64,000 nucleotides of DNA. It comes from Ardenticatenaceae bacterium (GTDB lineage Bacteria; Chloroflexota; Anaerolineae; Promineifilales; Promineifilaceae). The position numbers were made by a program, and so were the translations under genes. Shown here one piece after another: positions 44,015-52,666 of the stretch (position 1 is the first letter of the stretch; each line of letters starts with the position of its first letter). The DNA is taken from assembly GCA_020634395.1 (NCBI GenBank), contig JACKBU010000001.1, forward strand, positions 1 through 64,000, written 5' to 3'. Under the pieces are notes generated by a model. It did no database searches and was not told the DNA's origin. It saw only the letters and a program-made list of their open reading frames with translations.

Positions 44015-44902
44015 CTATCTGTTATTGCCTGCCGACATATCGACATGGCGATAGTAGAGGCCAGGAGCCAGGCTATTGGGCGGCGCCCAAAGGCGCGCCA
44101 CGTCTAACGGAGCCCCTGCTGCCGCCGGGGCAATCTGTCCGCTCGTGTCGGGGAAAGCCAGAGGATAGAGCTCCACTGTTTTGTAGTCGTTCAGGCCGGC
44201 CAGGTCGGCCGCACGGCGCAGCACTTCTTCATTGGCGGCCAGACCGTCAATCAGACCCAGTTCCATGGCCTGGACGCCGGTATAGATTTCGGCGCGGGAG
44301 AGCGTCTGGGTATCGATATTGAGGCGTTCGCCACGTCCGGTCTCCACAGCCTGCAAAAAAGCGAATTTGGCCCGCTCGATCTGGCGAACAACGCCATCGC
44401 GTGTGCCGCCAAACGCTTTGTAAGGGCCGGTGGTTAACAAATCTTCTTCCACAAAGACGTTATTGTCCGGCAGGTAGGCAATGACGCCGATGCTGCCCAC
44501 ACTGGACGTGGGCTTGGCGTAAATTTCGTCGGCGGCAGCGGCCATGTAATAGGCGCCGCTGGCAGCCAGCAAATCTACAGAAGCCACGACGGGCATCTGG
44601 CGGCGCGTTTCCAGTACATCGAGATAAAGTTCTTCGCTGTAAGCGGCGGAACCGCCCGGACTGTTGATTACCAGGACGACCCCTTTGATGGCCGGATCGC
44701 TGCGCGCATAGGCTAACTGCTCGGTTATCTCGTAGGCTGTGTCGCTGGCTATCTCGTAGTTGAGCCGGATGACGCCGATTTCGGGTTTAGGGAGCAAACG
44801 GGGGGCGGCAAAAATGCCAATAGCCAGGGGCACAATTACAACCAGAATGAACAGCAGGATAATGGTTAGCGGTGAACGACCTGACTGGTTACTTTCATCC
44901 AT
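44015..44902 (-). CDS. sppA: Signal peptide peptidase SppA, S49 family
   Basis: Membrane-anchored serine protease that degrades leftover signal peptides. One N-terminal helix (LTIILLFILVVIVPLAIGIFA) leads to a single S49 domain. The chain of 295 residues matches the short, Bacillus-type form. The oxyanion block VLVINSPGGSAAYSEELY and the nucleophile block LAASGAYYMAAAADEIYA are present. SVGSIGV and TGPYKAFGGTRD follow; the Lys of the latter is the likely general base. It is first in a minus-strand run with the 858-residue protein. Confidence 0.93.
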   Translation of the reverse strand: MDESNQSGRSPLTIILLFILVVIVPLAIGIFAAPRLLPKPEIGVIRLNYEIASDTAYEITEQLAYARSDPAIKGVVLVINSPGGSAAYSEELYLDVLETRRQMPVVASVDLLAASGAYYMAAAADEIYAKPTSSVGSIGVIAYLPDNNVFVEEDLLTTGPYKAFGGTRDGVVRQIERAKFAFLQAVETGRGERLNIDTQTLSRAEIYTGVQAMELGLIDGLAANEEVLRRAADLAGLNDYKTVELYPLAFPDTSGQIAPAAAGAPLDVARLWAPPNSLAPGLYYRHVDMSAGNNR

Positions 44903-45113
44903 AGAGCACCTTTCTCACGTTTTCAGGCCAAAATGTTATGTGGCGTTGGGCGGAGCCGTAGGTTTCCCAGAGAAAGATTCTGAAAAAAACGCCAGGTCCT
45001 GGCCAGGTTAGTGATCAAGGATAGCATGGAGGGTGATGCATCGCAACACGTGTTCGCCGGGGTACGGCCGTTGTCAAGCGCTTTACCCCATCACCGATAA
45101 ACAGTTGGCATTT

Positions 45114-45142
45114 ATGACAGGCCGAATCGCTTATGTTAGAAT
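45114..45142 (+). promoter_or_regulatory. Candidate recF promoter
   Basis: ATGACA (45114-45119), a 17-base spacer and TAGAAT (45137-45142). Transcription would begin near 45149, downstream of the ATG at 45133, which argues against that longer start. Confidence 0.5.
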
Positions 45143-45183
45143 CAGGATATGCCTACATGGCCTGGATTATCACTGTACTGCTC

Positions 45184-46416
45184 ATGCATATCACTCACCT
45201 CTCATTAACCAACTTCCGAAATTACGGCCGTCTGGAATTAGACTTGCCAGTCGGCCCTACGCTGTTGCATGGGAACAACGCGCAGGGCAAAACCAACCTC
45301 TTGGAAGCGATCTTTTACCTGGCAACCACGCGCTCGCCGCAGGCAGATCAAGATTACCAGCTCATTAATTGGGAAGCCCTCCAGAGTGAAGACCCAATTG
45401 TTGTGGGGCGGATCCAGGCCCAAATAGCCACGGAGACAGGCCAGCGGCAAGTCGAAATGCGCCTGATTTCGGAACAGAATCCATCCTTGCGCCAGAGCAA
45501 ACGCAGCTTCCGGCGCGAGGTGCTGGTGGATCGCCGTAAGGTCCGCCTGATGGACCTGTTGGGTAATTTGCGTGTTGTGCTCTTTTTACCGGAAGACATT
45601 CAACTGATCAGCGGCACGCCCAGCCAGCGCCGGCGCTATCTGGACATTACGTTGTGCCAGATTGACCCGGTTTACTGCCGGCGCCTGTCGGAGTACAACA
45701 AGGTTTTGGAACAGCGCAATGCCCTTCTGCGCCAGATTGCCGAGGGCAATGGGTCGGTGGAAGTGCTGCCGGTCTTTTCTGAAAAACTGGCCCGGTTGGG
45801 CAGCCATATTTTCGCCCGGCGAGCCACATTTTTAGAGGCGTTGTCACGCGAGGCGCAGCGGATACATTACGAGGAACTAACCGACGGCCGTGAAACGATT
45901 CGCCTAAACTATTTGCCGCGCCTGGAGGAGAATGGGACCGGCCGTGCCCATCTGTTATCTGAACTGGTGCAGTCCGGCCACTGGCTGCAGGAGCAGCAGG
46001 CCCAGCCGGAAGCGATCGAGGCGCGCTACCGCCAGGCGTTAACGGCCGTACGCCCTACCGACCTGGCCCGCGGCACAACCAGCGTCGGGCCGCACCGGGA
46101 TGACTGGTACTTTCAACTAAACGGCCGTCATCTGGGCAGTTATGGCTCGCGCGGCCAGCAGCGCACAGCCATTTTAGCCCTCAAAATGGCCGAGATTAAC
46201 TGGATGACCCGGCTCACCGGCGAAACGCCGATCTTGCTCTTAGACGAAGTCGTGGCAGAATTAGATGAACAACGCCGTGCTCTACTGTTGGATTACGTCA
46301 AAGGAGTCAATCAGGCCTTGTTAACCGCCACGGATCCGACCATGTTTACCCAGGATTTCTTGCGGCAGGCTGCCAGCTTTAAGGTGGCAAACGGCCGTAT
46401 CCAAACCGACAGGTAG
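45184..46416 (+). CDS. recF: DNA replication and repair protein RecF
   Basis: SMC-like ATPase that loads RecA at gaps with RecO and RecR. Starting at 45184 the protein opens MHITHLSLTNFRNYG, the classic RecF N-terminus. Walker A is GNNAQGKT (30-37), the signature region is TSVGPHRDD followed by YGSRGQQRTAILALKMAE, and Walker B is ILLLDEVVAELD. The length is 410 residues. Longer starts at 45133 or 45157 are in frame but lie before or at the predicted transcription start. No Shine-Dalgarno is visible at 45184. dnaA, dnaN and gyrB, its frequent neighbours, are not here. Confidence 0.94.
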   Translation: MHITHLSLTNFRNYGRLELDLPVGPTLLHGNNAQGKTNLLEAIFYLATTRSPQADQDYQLINWEALQSEDPIVVGRIQAQIATETGQRQVEMRLISEQNPSLRQSKRSFRREVLVDRRKVRLMDLLGNLRVVLFLPEDIQLISGTPSQRRRYLDITLCQIDPVYCRRLSEYNKVLEQRNALLRQIAEGNGSVEVLPVFSEKLARLGSHIFARRATFLEALSREAQRIHYEELTDGRETIRLNYLPRLEENGTGRAHLLSELVQSGHWLQEQQAQPEAIEARYRQALTAVRPTDLARGTTSVGPHRDDWYFQLNGRHLGSYGSRGQQRTAILALKMAEINWMTRLTGETPILLLDEVVAELDEQRRALLLDYVKGVNQALLTATDPTMFTQDFLRQAASFKVANGRIQTDR

Positions 46417-46503
46417 TAAAAACAGCATCACAATAAGTTTTTGATAAAGGACGCCTTAACCACAAAGTAAAAGTTGGGCCCTTTGCAAACAAGAGAAGTT
46501 ACT

Positions 46504-48474
46504 GTGAAAAGATCCGGAAGTTCTCTCGAAGCGCCAGATACTGTTCTTGTTATCGATGACAGCCCGGAAAACCGCCTCCTGCTGTCCTCCCAGCTCAGCA
46601 TGGAAGGATACCAGATCCTTCAAGCCCATGATGGATATGATGGCCTGCGCATCGCCCGCGAACACAACCCCGAAATCATTCTGCTAGATGTCATGATGCC
46701 CGACATCAACGGCTTCGAGGTCTGCAAACAGTTAAAAGCCGAGCCGACAACCCATCTCATCCCCATCATCATGGTCACAGCCCTACGCGATATCAAGCAC
46801 CGTATCGAAGGCATCGAAGCCGGCGCTGACGAGTTTCTCTCTCGGCCCCATAACCGCGAAGAACTTCTGGTCCGGGTTCGCACGCTGATCCGGCTCAAAC
46901 GCGCCAGGGTCGGCCTGGAGGAAGAGCGTAACCGCCTGCAGCTGCTGTACGACATCAGCCAGGCTATTGGCGCCGAGCTTGACCCGGACATCCTCATGGC
47001 TACGATCATCGACAAGACACAAAAGGCCGTGGGTGCCACCAAAGGCAATATCATGCTGCTGAACGAAGCCGGCGAAGTAGATCATAAGTTTCTGGTGCGG
47101 GCCGGCTCGGCGGTAGAGATTAGCGATCGCGTCACCAACGAGGTCATGAGCCGCGGATTAGGCGGCTGGCTGGTGCGCCACCGCCATGGCGACATCATCG
47201 AAGATATTCAGCAGGATGAACGCTGGATCACCCTGCCCGATGACCCGCTAGAGCAGGGATCGGCCATCGGTGTGCCTTTGGTCAGCCCCAAAAAGGTAGT
47301 CGGCGTCATTATCCTCAATCACCCCCAGGTCAATTACTTCAACAAGCAGCACTTATCGCTCCTGGAAACGATTGGCACCTCGGTAGCCTCCGCCTTAGAA
47401 AACGCCAACTACTTCACCGAAATCAGCGAAGAGCGGCGCAAGTTAGGCGCGATTCTCACCCAATCCACCGACGCCATTATCACCACCGACGAGGATTGGA
47501 TCATTACACGTATCAACAACGCCGCGGAAACGCTGTTTGCATTAGATGCGCAAGAAGTTACCAATAAATCTATCCGCGATGTGCCGGAATTGAGCCTGTT
47601 AACACCTATTTTTGCCAACGCTTCTAGCCGGGTAGCGCCCGAAGAAGTTCACTTGCATAATGGCAAAACGCTTTATGCCAGCATCTCTCCCATTCAGGAG
47701 GTGGGCTATGCGGCCGTTATCCAGGATGTGACCGAATTTAAGAAGATTGAAGAAATGAGGTTGGCGGAAGAACGCCGCGAACAGCAGCTCCTAAAGGACA
47801 CGTTTTCTCGTTATATGGGCCAGCGCCTGGTAGAACACGTCATGTCCCATGAGCCGGGCTTGCTGTCGCGGCGCGAACGCCGCCGTGCCGTGGTAATGTT
47901 TGCCGATCTGCGTAACTGGACCAGCGGCATGATTATGAAGATTGAGCCGGACGAAGCCATTAACCAGTTAAACGAATTTTTCACCAAGATGATGGAAATT
48001 GCCCTGGAGTTCGACGGCACGGTCTTTGAGATGACCGGTGATGAAATCCTGGTCGGCTTTAATGCACCGTTTGACCAGCCGGATGCGCCGCTGCGCGCCT
48101 TGCAAACGGCGCTCACTATGCAGCAGGAGTTTAACATGCTGCGGCGCGGCTGGTATGAGCAGGCGGGCACTGAATTGGGGCTGGGTATTGGCGTGGATTT
48201 GGGCGACGTGGTGCTGGGCAACGTAGGCGCCGAATCGCGCATGAGCTACCGGATGGTGGGCGAGCCGATGAACACGGCTCATCGCCTGGTGGACCTGGCC
48301 GAGGATGGCCAGGTGATTATTTCTCAGGTGGTTTACCAGGCTTTGCATGAAAAGGCGCCTGATTATCTGCAGCGAATTCGCTTTGAGAAAATTGGCCCTA
48401 TTGCTCTGAAAGGCATTACACCGCCGCAAACGTTGTACCGTACCATGGTGGAGCGCCTGCCTTTCGTCGACTGA
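46504..48474 (+). CDS. Response regulator with GAF, PAS and class III nucleotide cyclase domains
   Basis: Signalling protein of 656 residues. The order is: receiver (about 12-130; LVIDDSPENR, LLDVMMPDINGFEV), GAF (about 155-305), PAS (about 315-425; DAIITTDEDWIITRINNAAETLF), short coiled coil, and class III adenylate/guanylate cyclase (about 460-640). The cyclase shows metal-binding VVMFADLRNWTSG and MTGDEILVGF, and GIGVDLGDVVLGNVGAESRMSYRMVGEPMN. Cyclic nucleotide output controlled by phosphorylation is therefore likely. The frame extends to a TTG at 46474; the GTG at 46504 behind GAGAAG is preferred. The gene lacks the ACGGCCGT palindrome over its whole length. Its stop is three bases from that of convergent rsmG. 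Confidence 0.9.
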   Translation: MKRSGSSLEAPDTVLVIDDSPENRLLLSSQLSMEGYQILQAHDGYDGLRIAREHNPEIILLDVMMPDINGFEVCKQLKAEPTTHLIPIIMVTALRDIKHRIEGIEAGADEFLSRPHNREELLVRVRTLIRLKRARVGLEEERNRLQLLYDISQAIGAELDPDILMATIIDKTQKAVGATKGNIMLLNEAGEVDHKFLVRAGSAVEISDRVTNEVMSRGLGGWLVRHRHGDIIEDIQQDERWITLPDDPLEQGSAIGVPLVSPKKVVGVIILNHPQVNYFNKQHLSLLETIGTSVASALENANYFTEISEERRKLGAILTQSTDAIITTDEDWIITRINNAAETLFALDAQEVTNKSIRDVPELSLLTPIFANASSRVAPEEVHLHNGKTLYASISPIQEVGYAAVIQDVTEFKKIEEMRLAEERREQQLLKDTFSRYMGQRLVEHVMSHEPGLLSRRERRRAVVMFADLRNWTSGMIMKIEPDEAINQLNEFFTKMMEIALEFDGTVFEMTGDEILVGFNAPFDQPDAPLRALQTALTMQQEFNMLRRGWYEQAGTELGLGIGVDLGDVVLGNVGAESRMSYRMVGEPMNTAHRLVDLAEDGQVIISQVVYQALHEKAPDYLQRIRFEKIGPIALKGITPPQTLYRTMVERLPFVD

Positions 48475-48477
48475 GGG

Positions 48478-49191
48478 TTACAACGGCCGTTTCCCTGGCA
48501 CTCCCGGCCGGCGCGGATAAGCTGCTGGTGTGGCTGCCACCTTAGGCACCACGACCAAAAAATGATCAGCGTCCCGATCTGGCAGCGGCACGGCCGTAAA
48601 CTCCGGTTCGCCACCCCCTAAAGTGCGAATGGCCGCAGCGGCGACGACCGTTTCCTCCCTGGCCCCGGCTCCCTTTTGCGCCAGCATCCACCCGCCCAGC
48701 CGCACCAGCGGCAGCAAATATTCTGCCAGTGTGCGCATTTCGGCCACACCGCGGGCGACAGCCCAGTCAAACTGGGCCCGGTATTCCGGCATTTGGCCCA
48801 ACACCTCGGCCCTCTCTACCAGCACCTGCACATCATCCAGGCCCAACTCTGCCGCCACAACCAGCAGAAAATCGGTCTTCTTAGCCACACTTTCCACCAA
48901 TGTCAGACGCAGCTCTGGAAAGAGGATTTTGAGCGGCAGGCCGGGAAAACCGGCTCCGCTGCCCACATCGATGAGGGCACGGCCGTTCAAATTGCCGGTC
49001 ACCCGCGCGCACGACAGAGAATCGAGGAAGTGGCGTTGTTGAATGGCGGTCGGTTGGCGCACGGCCGTTAAATTTAGCCGTTCGTTCCAATCAAGCAGCA
49101 ACGCCAGATACCGCTCAAACTGAGCTTCCTGCGCCGGCGTCAGCGCCAACCCCCAGGCAGCGGCCTGCTCAATCCACGCCAGTTTCTCCAT
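48478..49191 (-). CDS. rsmG: 16S rRNA (guanine(527)-N7)-methyltransferase
   Basis: Class I SAM methyltransferase that modifies G527 of 16S rRNA. The SAM site reads ALIDVGSGAGFPGLPLKILFPE, and LTAVRQPTAIQQRHFLDSL, typical of RsmG, precedes it. AQFDWAVARGVAEMRTLAEYLLPL follows. The length is 237 residues. The start overlaps the stop of the upstream peptide-binding lipoprotein gene by one base (TAATG), indicating coupling. The C-terminus holds an unusual Pro/Arg-rich tail. Confidence 0.95.
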   Translation of the reverse strand: MEKLAWIEQAAAWGLALTPAQEAQFERYLALLLDWNERLNLTAVRQPTAIQQRHFLDSLSCARVTGNLNGRALIDVGSGAGFPGLPLKILFPELRLTLVESVAKKTDFLLVVAAELGLDDVQVLVERAEVLGQMPEYRAQFDWAVARGVAEMRTLAEYLLPLVRLGGWMLAQKGAGAREETVVAAAAIRTLGGGEPEFTAVPLPDRDADHFLVVVPKVAATPAAYPRRPGVPGKRPL

Positions 49192-51044
49192 TACCGGCTT
49201 CGCTCCAGGCGCTTCAACTCGGCGTCGATAACGTATGTGTCGTACTGCTCACCGCCAAAGTGAGCCGGTGTGAACGTCAGCCAGTTTTGCTGCATCAGGT
49301 AAGCGCCGCGCACATAGAGCGGCACAATCGGAGCTTCTCCCCCTTCGCCAAAGAAACCGTTTTCCACCTGCCGGTACAGATCAAACCGCTCCTGCAAATC
49401 AATCGACTGGGATGCCTGGCGCATCAGATCATCCAGATTAGAACAAGGCCGCATCATGCGGTTCTCGCTGTCCGAGCAGTGGAGCAGTTCATTTACCCAA
49501 TTGTGTTCATCGGGATAATAAGACGACCAGCCAAGTTCCCACAAGTCCGGCCGCGCCGCGCCCGCTTCGGGGCGGGTATTGGCCAACAGGGTGCCAAACT
49601 GCACCTGCTCCAGAACGATCTGCTCCTCGGTGCAGTCCAGTTCTTTCACCCACATGTCTCTGATCAATTCAGCCTGGCGCAGCGACAGATCCAGCGAGCT
49701 GACGGTGAATTTGATGGACGGCATCAACCGGCAGCTGCTGTAACCACTTTCGGCCAGTTGTTGGCGAGCGTAATCAGGGTTATAGCCCATCCCTACGGTA
49801 TCAACTGCCGGTGCGCCTACGACGCCGGGCGGCGCCAGATGCCGAAGCGCTTCTGCCCGGCCCTGATACAAGTCCTGGGCCAGTGCCTCATGATCGATGG
49901 CTGCGCTAAATGCCCGGCGTAAATTCGGATCACGGAAGACGCCACTGTCAAAGTTGAAAGCAATGTAAAAGACTGTCTGATCTGTGACCATGCGCGCCCG
50001 TGGCATATTTTCCAGCAAAAAGTCTTCTCTGTTATCCGGAGGCAGCGGCGCAACATCTAACCCCTTGTCCAGCCACAGCTCGTACATGCCATTCTCGTCG
50101 TCGAAAAAGTAGATGTTGATGACCTCGGCATTGCCACCCCGCAGCAGGGGCCATTCGGCGTTGCGCTGCAAGATGGTGCGCTTTTCAGACAAATCACCAG
50201 AGGTCAGCAGATATGGACCACTGGTGTAAATGTTTTCTGGCAACTGCCAGTCATCCTCAAACTCTTCGATGAGTTCACCGGGCACCGGTTTAAGCAGATC
50301 CAGGCTGGTGATGGTGAGAAAATAACCGGCGGGCTTGGTGAGGGTAAACTGCAGCGTGTAATCGTCTATGGCTTTGACACCGATGGCATCCAGGTCGCCC
50401 GGAGAAACGGTGGTTAAGCCATAGACCTGCTCGCAGCCAACAACCAGGAAGAGGATAAATGCTTCTGGCGTTTTGGTGGCCGATTGGCAGGCGCGGTGCA
50501 CGGCCGTTACCACGTCACCGGCCACCACTGGCCGCACAATCTCTGGTTCTGGTGCTGTATCCTCGACCACCGCATTTTCCGGCGGGCGAATCCAGTAAAC
50601 ATCATCGCGCAAGTGGAAAGTCCAGACACGGCCGTCGCGGCTCACCTCCCATCCCTTGGCCAGTTCAGGCTCAATCACGTTGCTCGTGTTGTTGAAGTTC
50701 GTCAAGCCGGCAAACAAATTCTCCGTCAGGGTCGCGCCATTTTCATCGGCCGTTTTTTGCGGATCGATGTTGGGATAAGCGCCGACCATGCCTACATCCA
50801 GCACCACGGGCTGCCGTTGGGACACCGTCATGGGCGTAGGCGTCGCGGTCTGCTGCACGACTTTGGTGACCACCTCCTCAAATCCTTCAACCGTCACCAC
50901 TTCGGTTACCACCACGTCCACCACTGGCGTCTCGTCGCAGGCGCCGAGAGCTAATATGGCCAAAATTATGAACAGGGCGAAGAGAACGAAGAGAAGGAAA
51001 CGGCCGTTTCGCCCCGCTGTGTAAGAATAAAACCTTTTACTCAT
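49191..51044 (-). CDS. ABC transporter substrate-binding lipoprotein (SBP_bac_5, oligopeptide type)
   Basis: Extracellular binding protein of 617 residues. A long hydrophobic leader ends in the lipobox LALGAC. The SBP_bac_5 fold is recognised from VGAYPNIDPQKTADENGATL, ENLFAGLTNFN, ELAKGWEVSRDGRVWTFHLRDDVYW, NLRRAFSAAIDHEALAQDLYQG and WELGWSSYYPDEHNW. A Thr/Val-rich stretch (about 45-80) links anchor and domain. No permease or ATPase genes are adjacent, so it works with components encoded elsewhere or as a stand-alone receptor. It is coupled to rsmG by a 1-base overlap. Confidence 0.9.
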   Translation of the reverse strand: MSKRFYSYTAGRNGRFLLFVLFALFIILAILALGACDETPVVDVVVTEVVTVEGFEEVVTKVVQQTATPTPMTVSQRQPVVLDVGMVGAYPNIDPQKTADENGATLTENLFAGLTNFNNTSNVIEPELAKGWEVSRDGRVWTFHLRDDVYWIRPPENAVVEDTAPEPEIVRPVVAGDVVTAVHRACQSATKTPEAFILFLVVGCEQVYGLTTVSPGDLDAIGVKAIDDYTLQFTLTKPAGYFLTITSLDLLKPVPGELIEEFEDDWQLPENIYTSGPYLLTSGDLSEKRTILQRNAEWPLLRGGNAEVINIYFFDDENGMYELWLDKGLDVAPLPPDNREDFLLENMPRARMVTDQTVFYIAFNFDSGVFRDPNLRRAFSAAIDHEALAQDLYQGRAEALRHLAPPGVVGAPAVDTVGMGYNPDYARQQLAESGYSSCRLMPSIKFTVSSLDLSLRQAELIRDMWVKELDCTEEQIVLEQVQFGTLLANTRPEAGAARPDLWELGWSSYYPDEHNWVNELLHCSDSENRMMRPCSNLDDLMRQASQSIDLQERFDLYRQVENGFFGEGGEAPIVPLYVRGAYLMQQNWLTFTPAHFGGEQYDTYVIDAELKRLERSR

Positions 51045-51130
51045 TAGCGCGTCATGCTATCCCATGCCACACTGGCTGGCAAGTGTTCTTCGCTACCGCC
51101 TCATCTGGTCCACAAATCCGATTCTGACAT

Positions 51131-51159
51131 TTGCCATGTCAACCAGCGAGTAGTAAACT
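51131..51159 (+). promoter_or_regulatory. Candidate promoter of the RR-GAF-PAS gene
   Basis: TTGCCA (51131-51136), a 17-base spacer and TAAACT (51154-51159). An AAGGAAAGG ribosome-binding site precedes the ATG at 51200. Confidence 0.5.
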
Positions 51160-51199
51160 AGGGTTATAACCTCGCATTGCTCCTAAGGAAAGGCTCAAT

Positions 51200-52432
51200 A
51201 TGTACGAACGCGTACTGGTTATTGATGATTCCGAAGAAATTCGTGACTTTTTAAGCGAATACATACTGAAGCCAAAAGGGTTTGAAGTTTTAACCGCTTC
51301 CAATGGCCTCATGGGGCTGGAAATGGCGATAGCCAAAGAGCCCAATTTGATGATTGTAGATCAGCAGATGCCCCGTCTCACCGGCCTGGAAGTGCTGGAA
51401 AAGCTAAAGGAGCGCGGGATTGAGATTCCGGCCATCCTGGCGACGGCGCATGGTTCAGAAGAAACGGCCGTGGCCGCCTTCCGCTTGGGCATTCGTGATT
51501 ACGTCATCAAACCGTTTGACGCCGACGAAATTAGCGAGTCCGTCGACAAAGCTCTGCGTGAAAGCCGCCTGGCCCGCGAACGCGACCAGCTCGTCCAGCA
51601 ACTCATGGAGAGCAACTCCCAGTTGCAGCGGCGTGCCCAGGAATTAAACGTCCTCTACGGTGTAGGAAAATCGGTCGCCTCTTCGCTGGACTTAGAGGAA
51701 GTGCTGCACCGCGTCGTGGAAGCGGCCGTGTACGTGGTCGGCGCGGAAGAAGGCTCGCTCATGCTGCTAGACGAAGAGCAAGGCGAACTTTATATTCGTG
51801 CTTCCAAAAACCTGGATTCCAAAGCCCAATCCATGCGCAAGCGCGTCTCCGATAGTCTGGCTGGGAAAGTTTTGCAAACAAAAAGAGCCATCGCCATTGG
51901 CAATGACTCCCAATGGAAGCGCACCCACACCGCGCTCCTGGTAAAGTCTCTTATTTACGTTCCCCTGATTTTACAAAACAAGCCTATCGGCGTGTTGGGC
52001 GTTACCAATCGGCTCAAAGAAACCTCATTCGACAGCAACGACACCAGAGCGCTTTCTGCCCTGGGCGGATACGCCACCATCGCCATCAACAACGCCAACA
52101 TCTACAGCGAAATCGAGCGGGAAAAGAACACCCTTAGCGCCGTGATGGATCTGTCCGATAACCCCATAGTCGTGTTGGATCAAAAGAACCGCCTGCTGCT
52201 AAGCAACTCGGCGGCTCGTAAGCATCTCGGCTTTGTGGATGGGGAGAACCCACTCGGACAGCCGATTGATGAAATTCTGCATGGGGATATTCTTGATTTT
52301 ATCAACCAGTCGCAGGAGGCTGGCGCTTCACTGCGCCAGGAACTCGTGGTTAACAGCGGGAAAACCTTTAAAGCCGAAATGACCTTGATTGAAGGGGGGA
52401 ACCGCTCGATTCTTTTGGAGCCCCTACCTTAG
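51200..52432 (+). CDS. Response regulator with GAF and PAS domains, no output domain
   Basis: A 410-residue protein. The receiver (1-120) has LVIDDSEE, phospho-acceptor in LMIVDQQMPRLTG and Lys in VIKPFDADE. GAF (about 145-290; EEGSLMLLDEEQGELYIRASK) and a PAS-like domain (about 300-405; LSDNPIVVLDQKNRLLLSN) follow. The chain then stops at SILLEPLP without kinase, cyclase, GGDEF or DNA-binding parts. It shares the receiver-GAF-PAS order with the cyclase protein at 46.5 kb. It could be a phospho-dependent adaptor or the remnant of a longer protein that lost its output domain. Confidence 0.88.
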   Translation: MYERVLVIDDSEEIRDFLSEYILKPKGFEVLTASNGLMGLEMAIAKEPNLMIVDQQMPRLTGLEVLEKLKERGIEIPAILATAHGSEETAVAAFRLGIRDYVIKPFDADEISESVDKALRESRLARERDQLVQQLMESNSQLQRRAQELNVLYGVGKSVASSLDLEEVLHRVVEAAVYVVGAEEGSLMLLDEEQGELYIRASKNLDSKAQSMRKRVSDSLAGKVLQTKRAIAIGNDSQWKRTHTALLVKSLIYVPLILQNKPIGVLGVTNRLKETSFDSNDTRALSALGGYATIAINNANIYSEIEREKNTLSAVMDLSDNPIVVLDQKNRLLLSNSAARKHLGFVDGENPLGQPIDEILHGDILDFINQSQEAGASLRQELVVNSGKTFKAEMTLIEGGNRSILLEPLP

Positions 52433-52444
52433 CGTCAGCGGGTT

Positions 52445-52666
52445 TCAGGATTTCATGCCCAGCCAAAAATGGTGGGGCAGTACAGTCTGCGCCGGTTGGA
52501 CTTCTATATGTCCAACCGTTTTTTTCTCACTGAGCGACTTCTGATTAACCAGACAAAGCTCCGGGGAACGGCCGTATTTCTCCTGATAGTACTCAGCCGC
52601 CCGGTTGACTTTTTCATCCAGCGACCGCTGCCGGTCATCGTCCAGCCATAACATTCCTACGTTCAT
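52445..52666 (-). CDS. Small protein coupled to the FtsK-like ATPase, unknown function
   Basis: Seventy-three residues starting MNVGMLWLDDDRQ, with a central helix (EKVNRAAEYYQEKYG) and a Cys in LCLVNQ. A C-terminal VLPHHFWLG is the sort of conserved end seen in real proteins. The ATG overlaps the stop of the upstream FtsK-like gene (ATGA), strong evidence that it is translated. The family was not recognised by name. It would be expressed under the same SOS-type control as its partner. Confidence 0.72.
   Translation of the reverse strand: MNVGMLWLDDDRQRSLDEKVNRAAEYYQEKYGRSPELCLVNQKSLSEKKTVGHIEVQPAQTVLPHHFWLGMKS

Noticed and set aside
45044..45056. LexA box upstream of recF (CAACACGTGTTCG)
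   Set aside because: Palindromic in the middle, but the left half deviates from CGAAC at two of five bases, too weak to claim.
46399..48481. Absence of ACGGCCGT across the cyclase gene as evidence of recent transfer
   Set aside because: With a mean spacing of about 450 bases, one gap of about 2 kb among some 140 intervals is not surprising.
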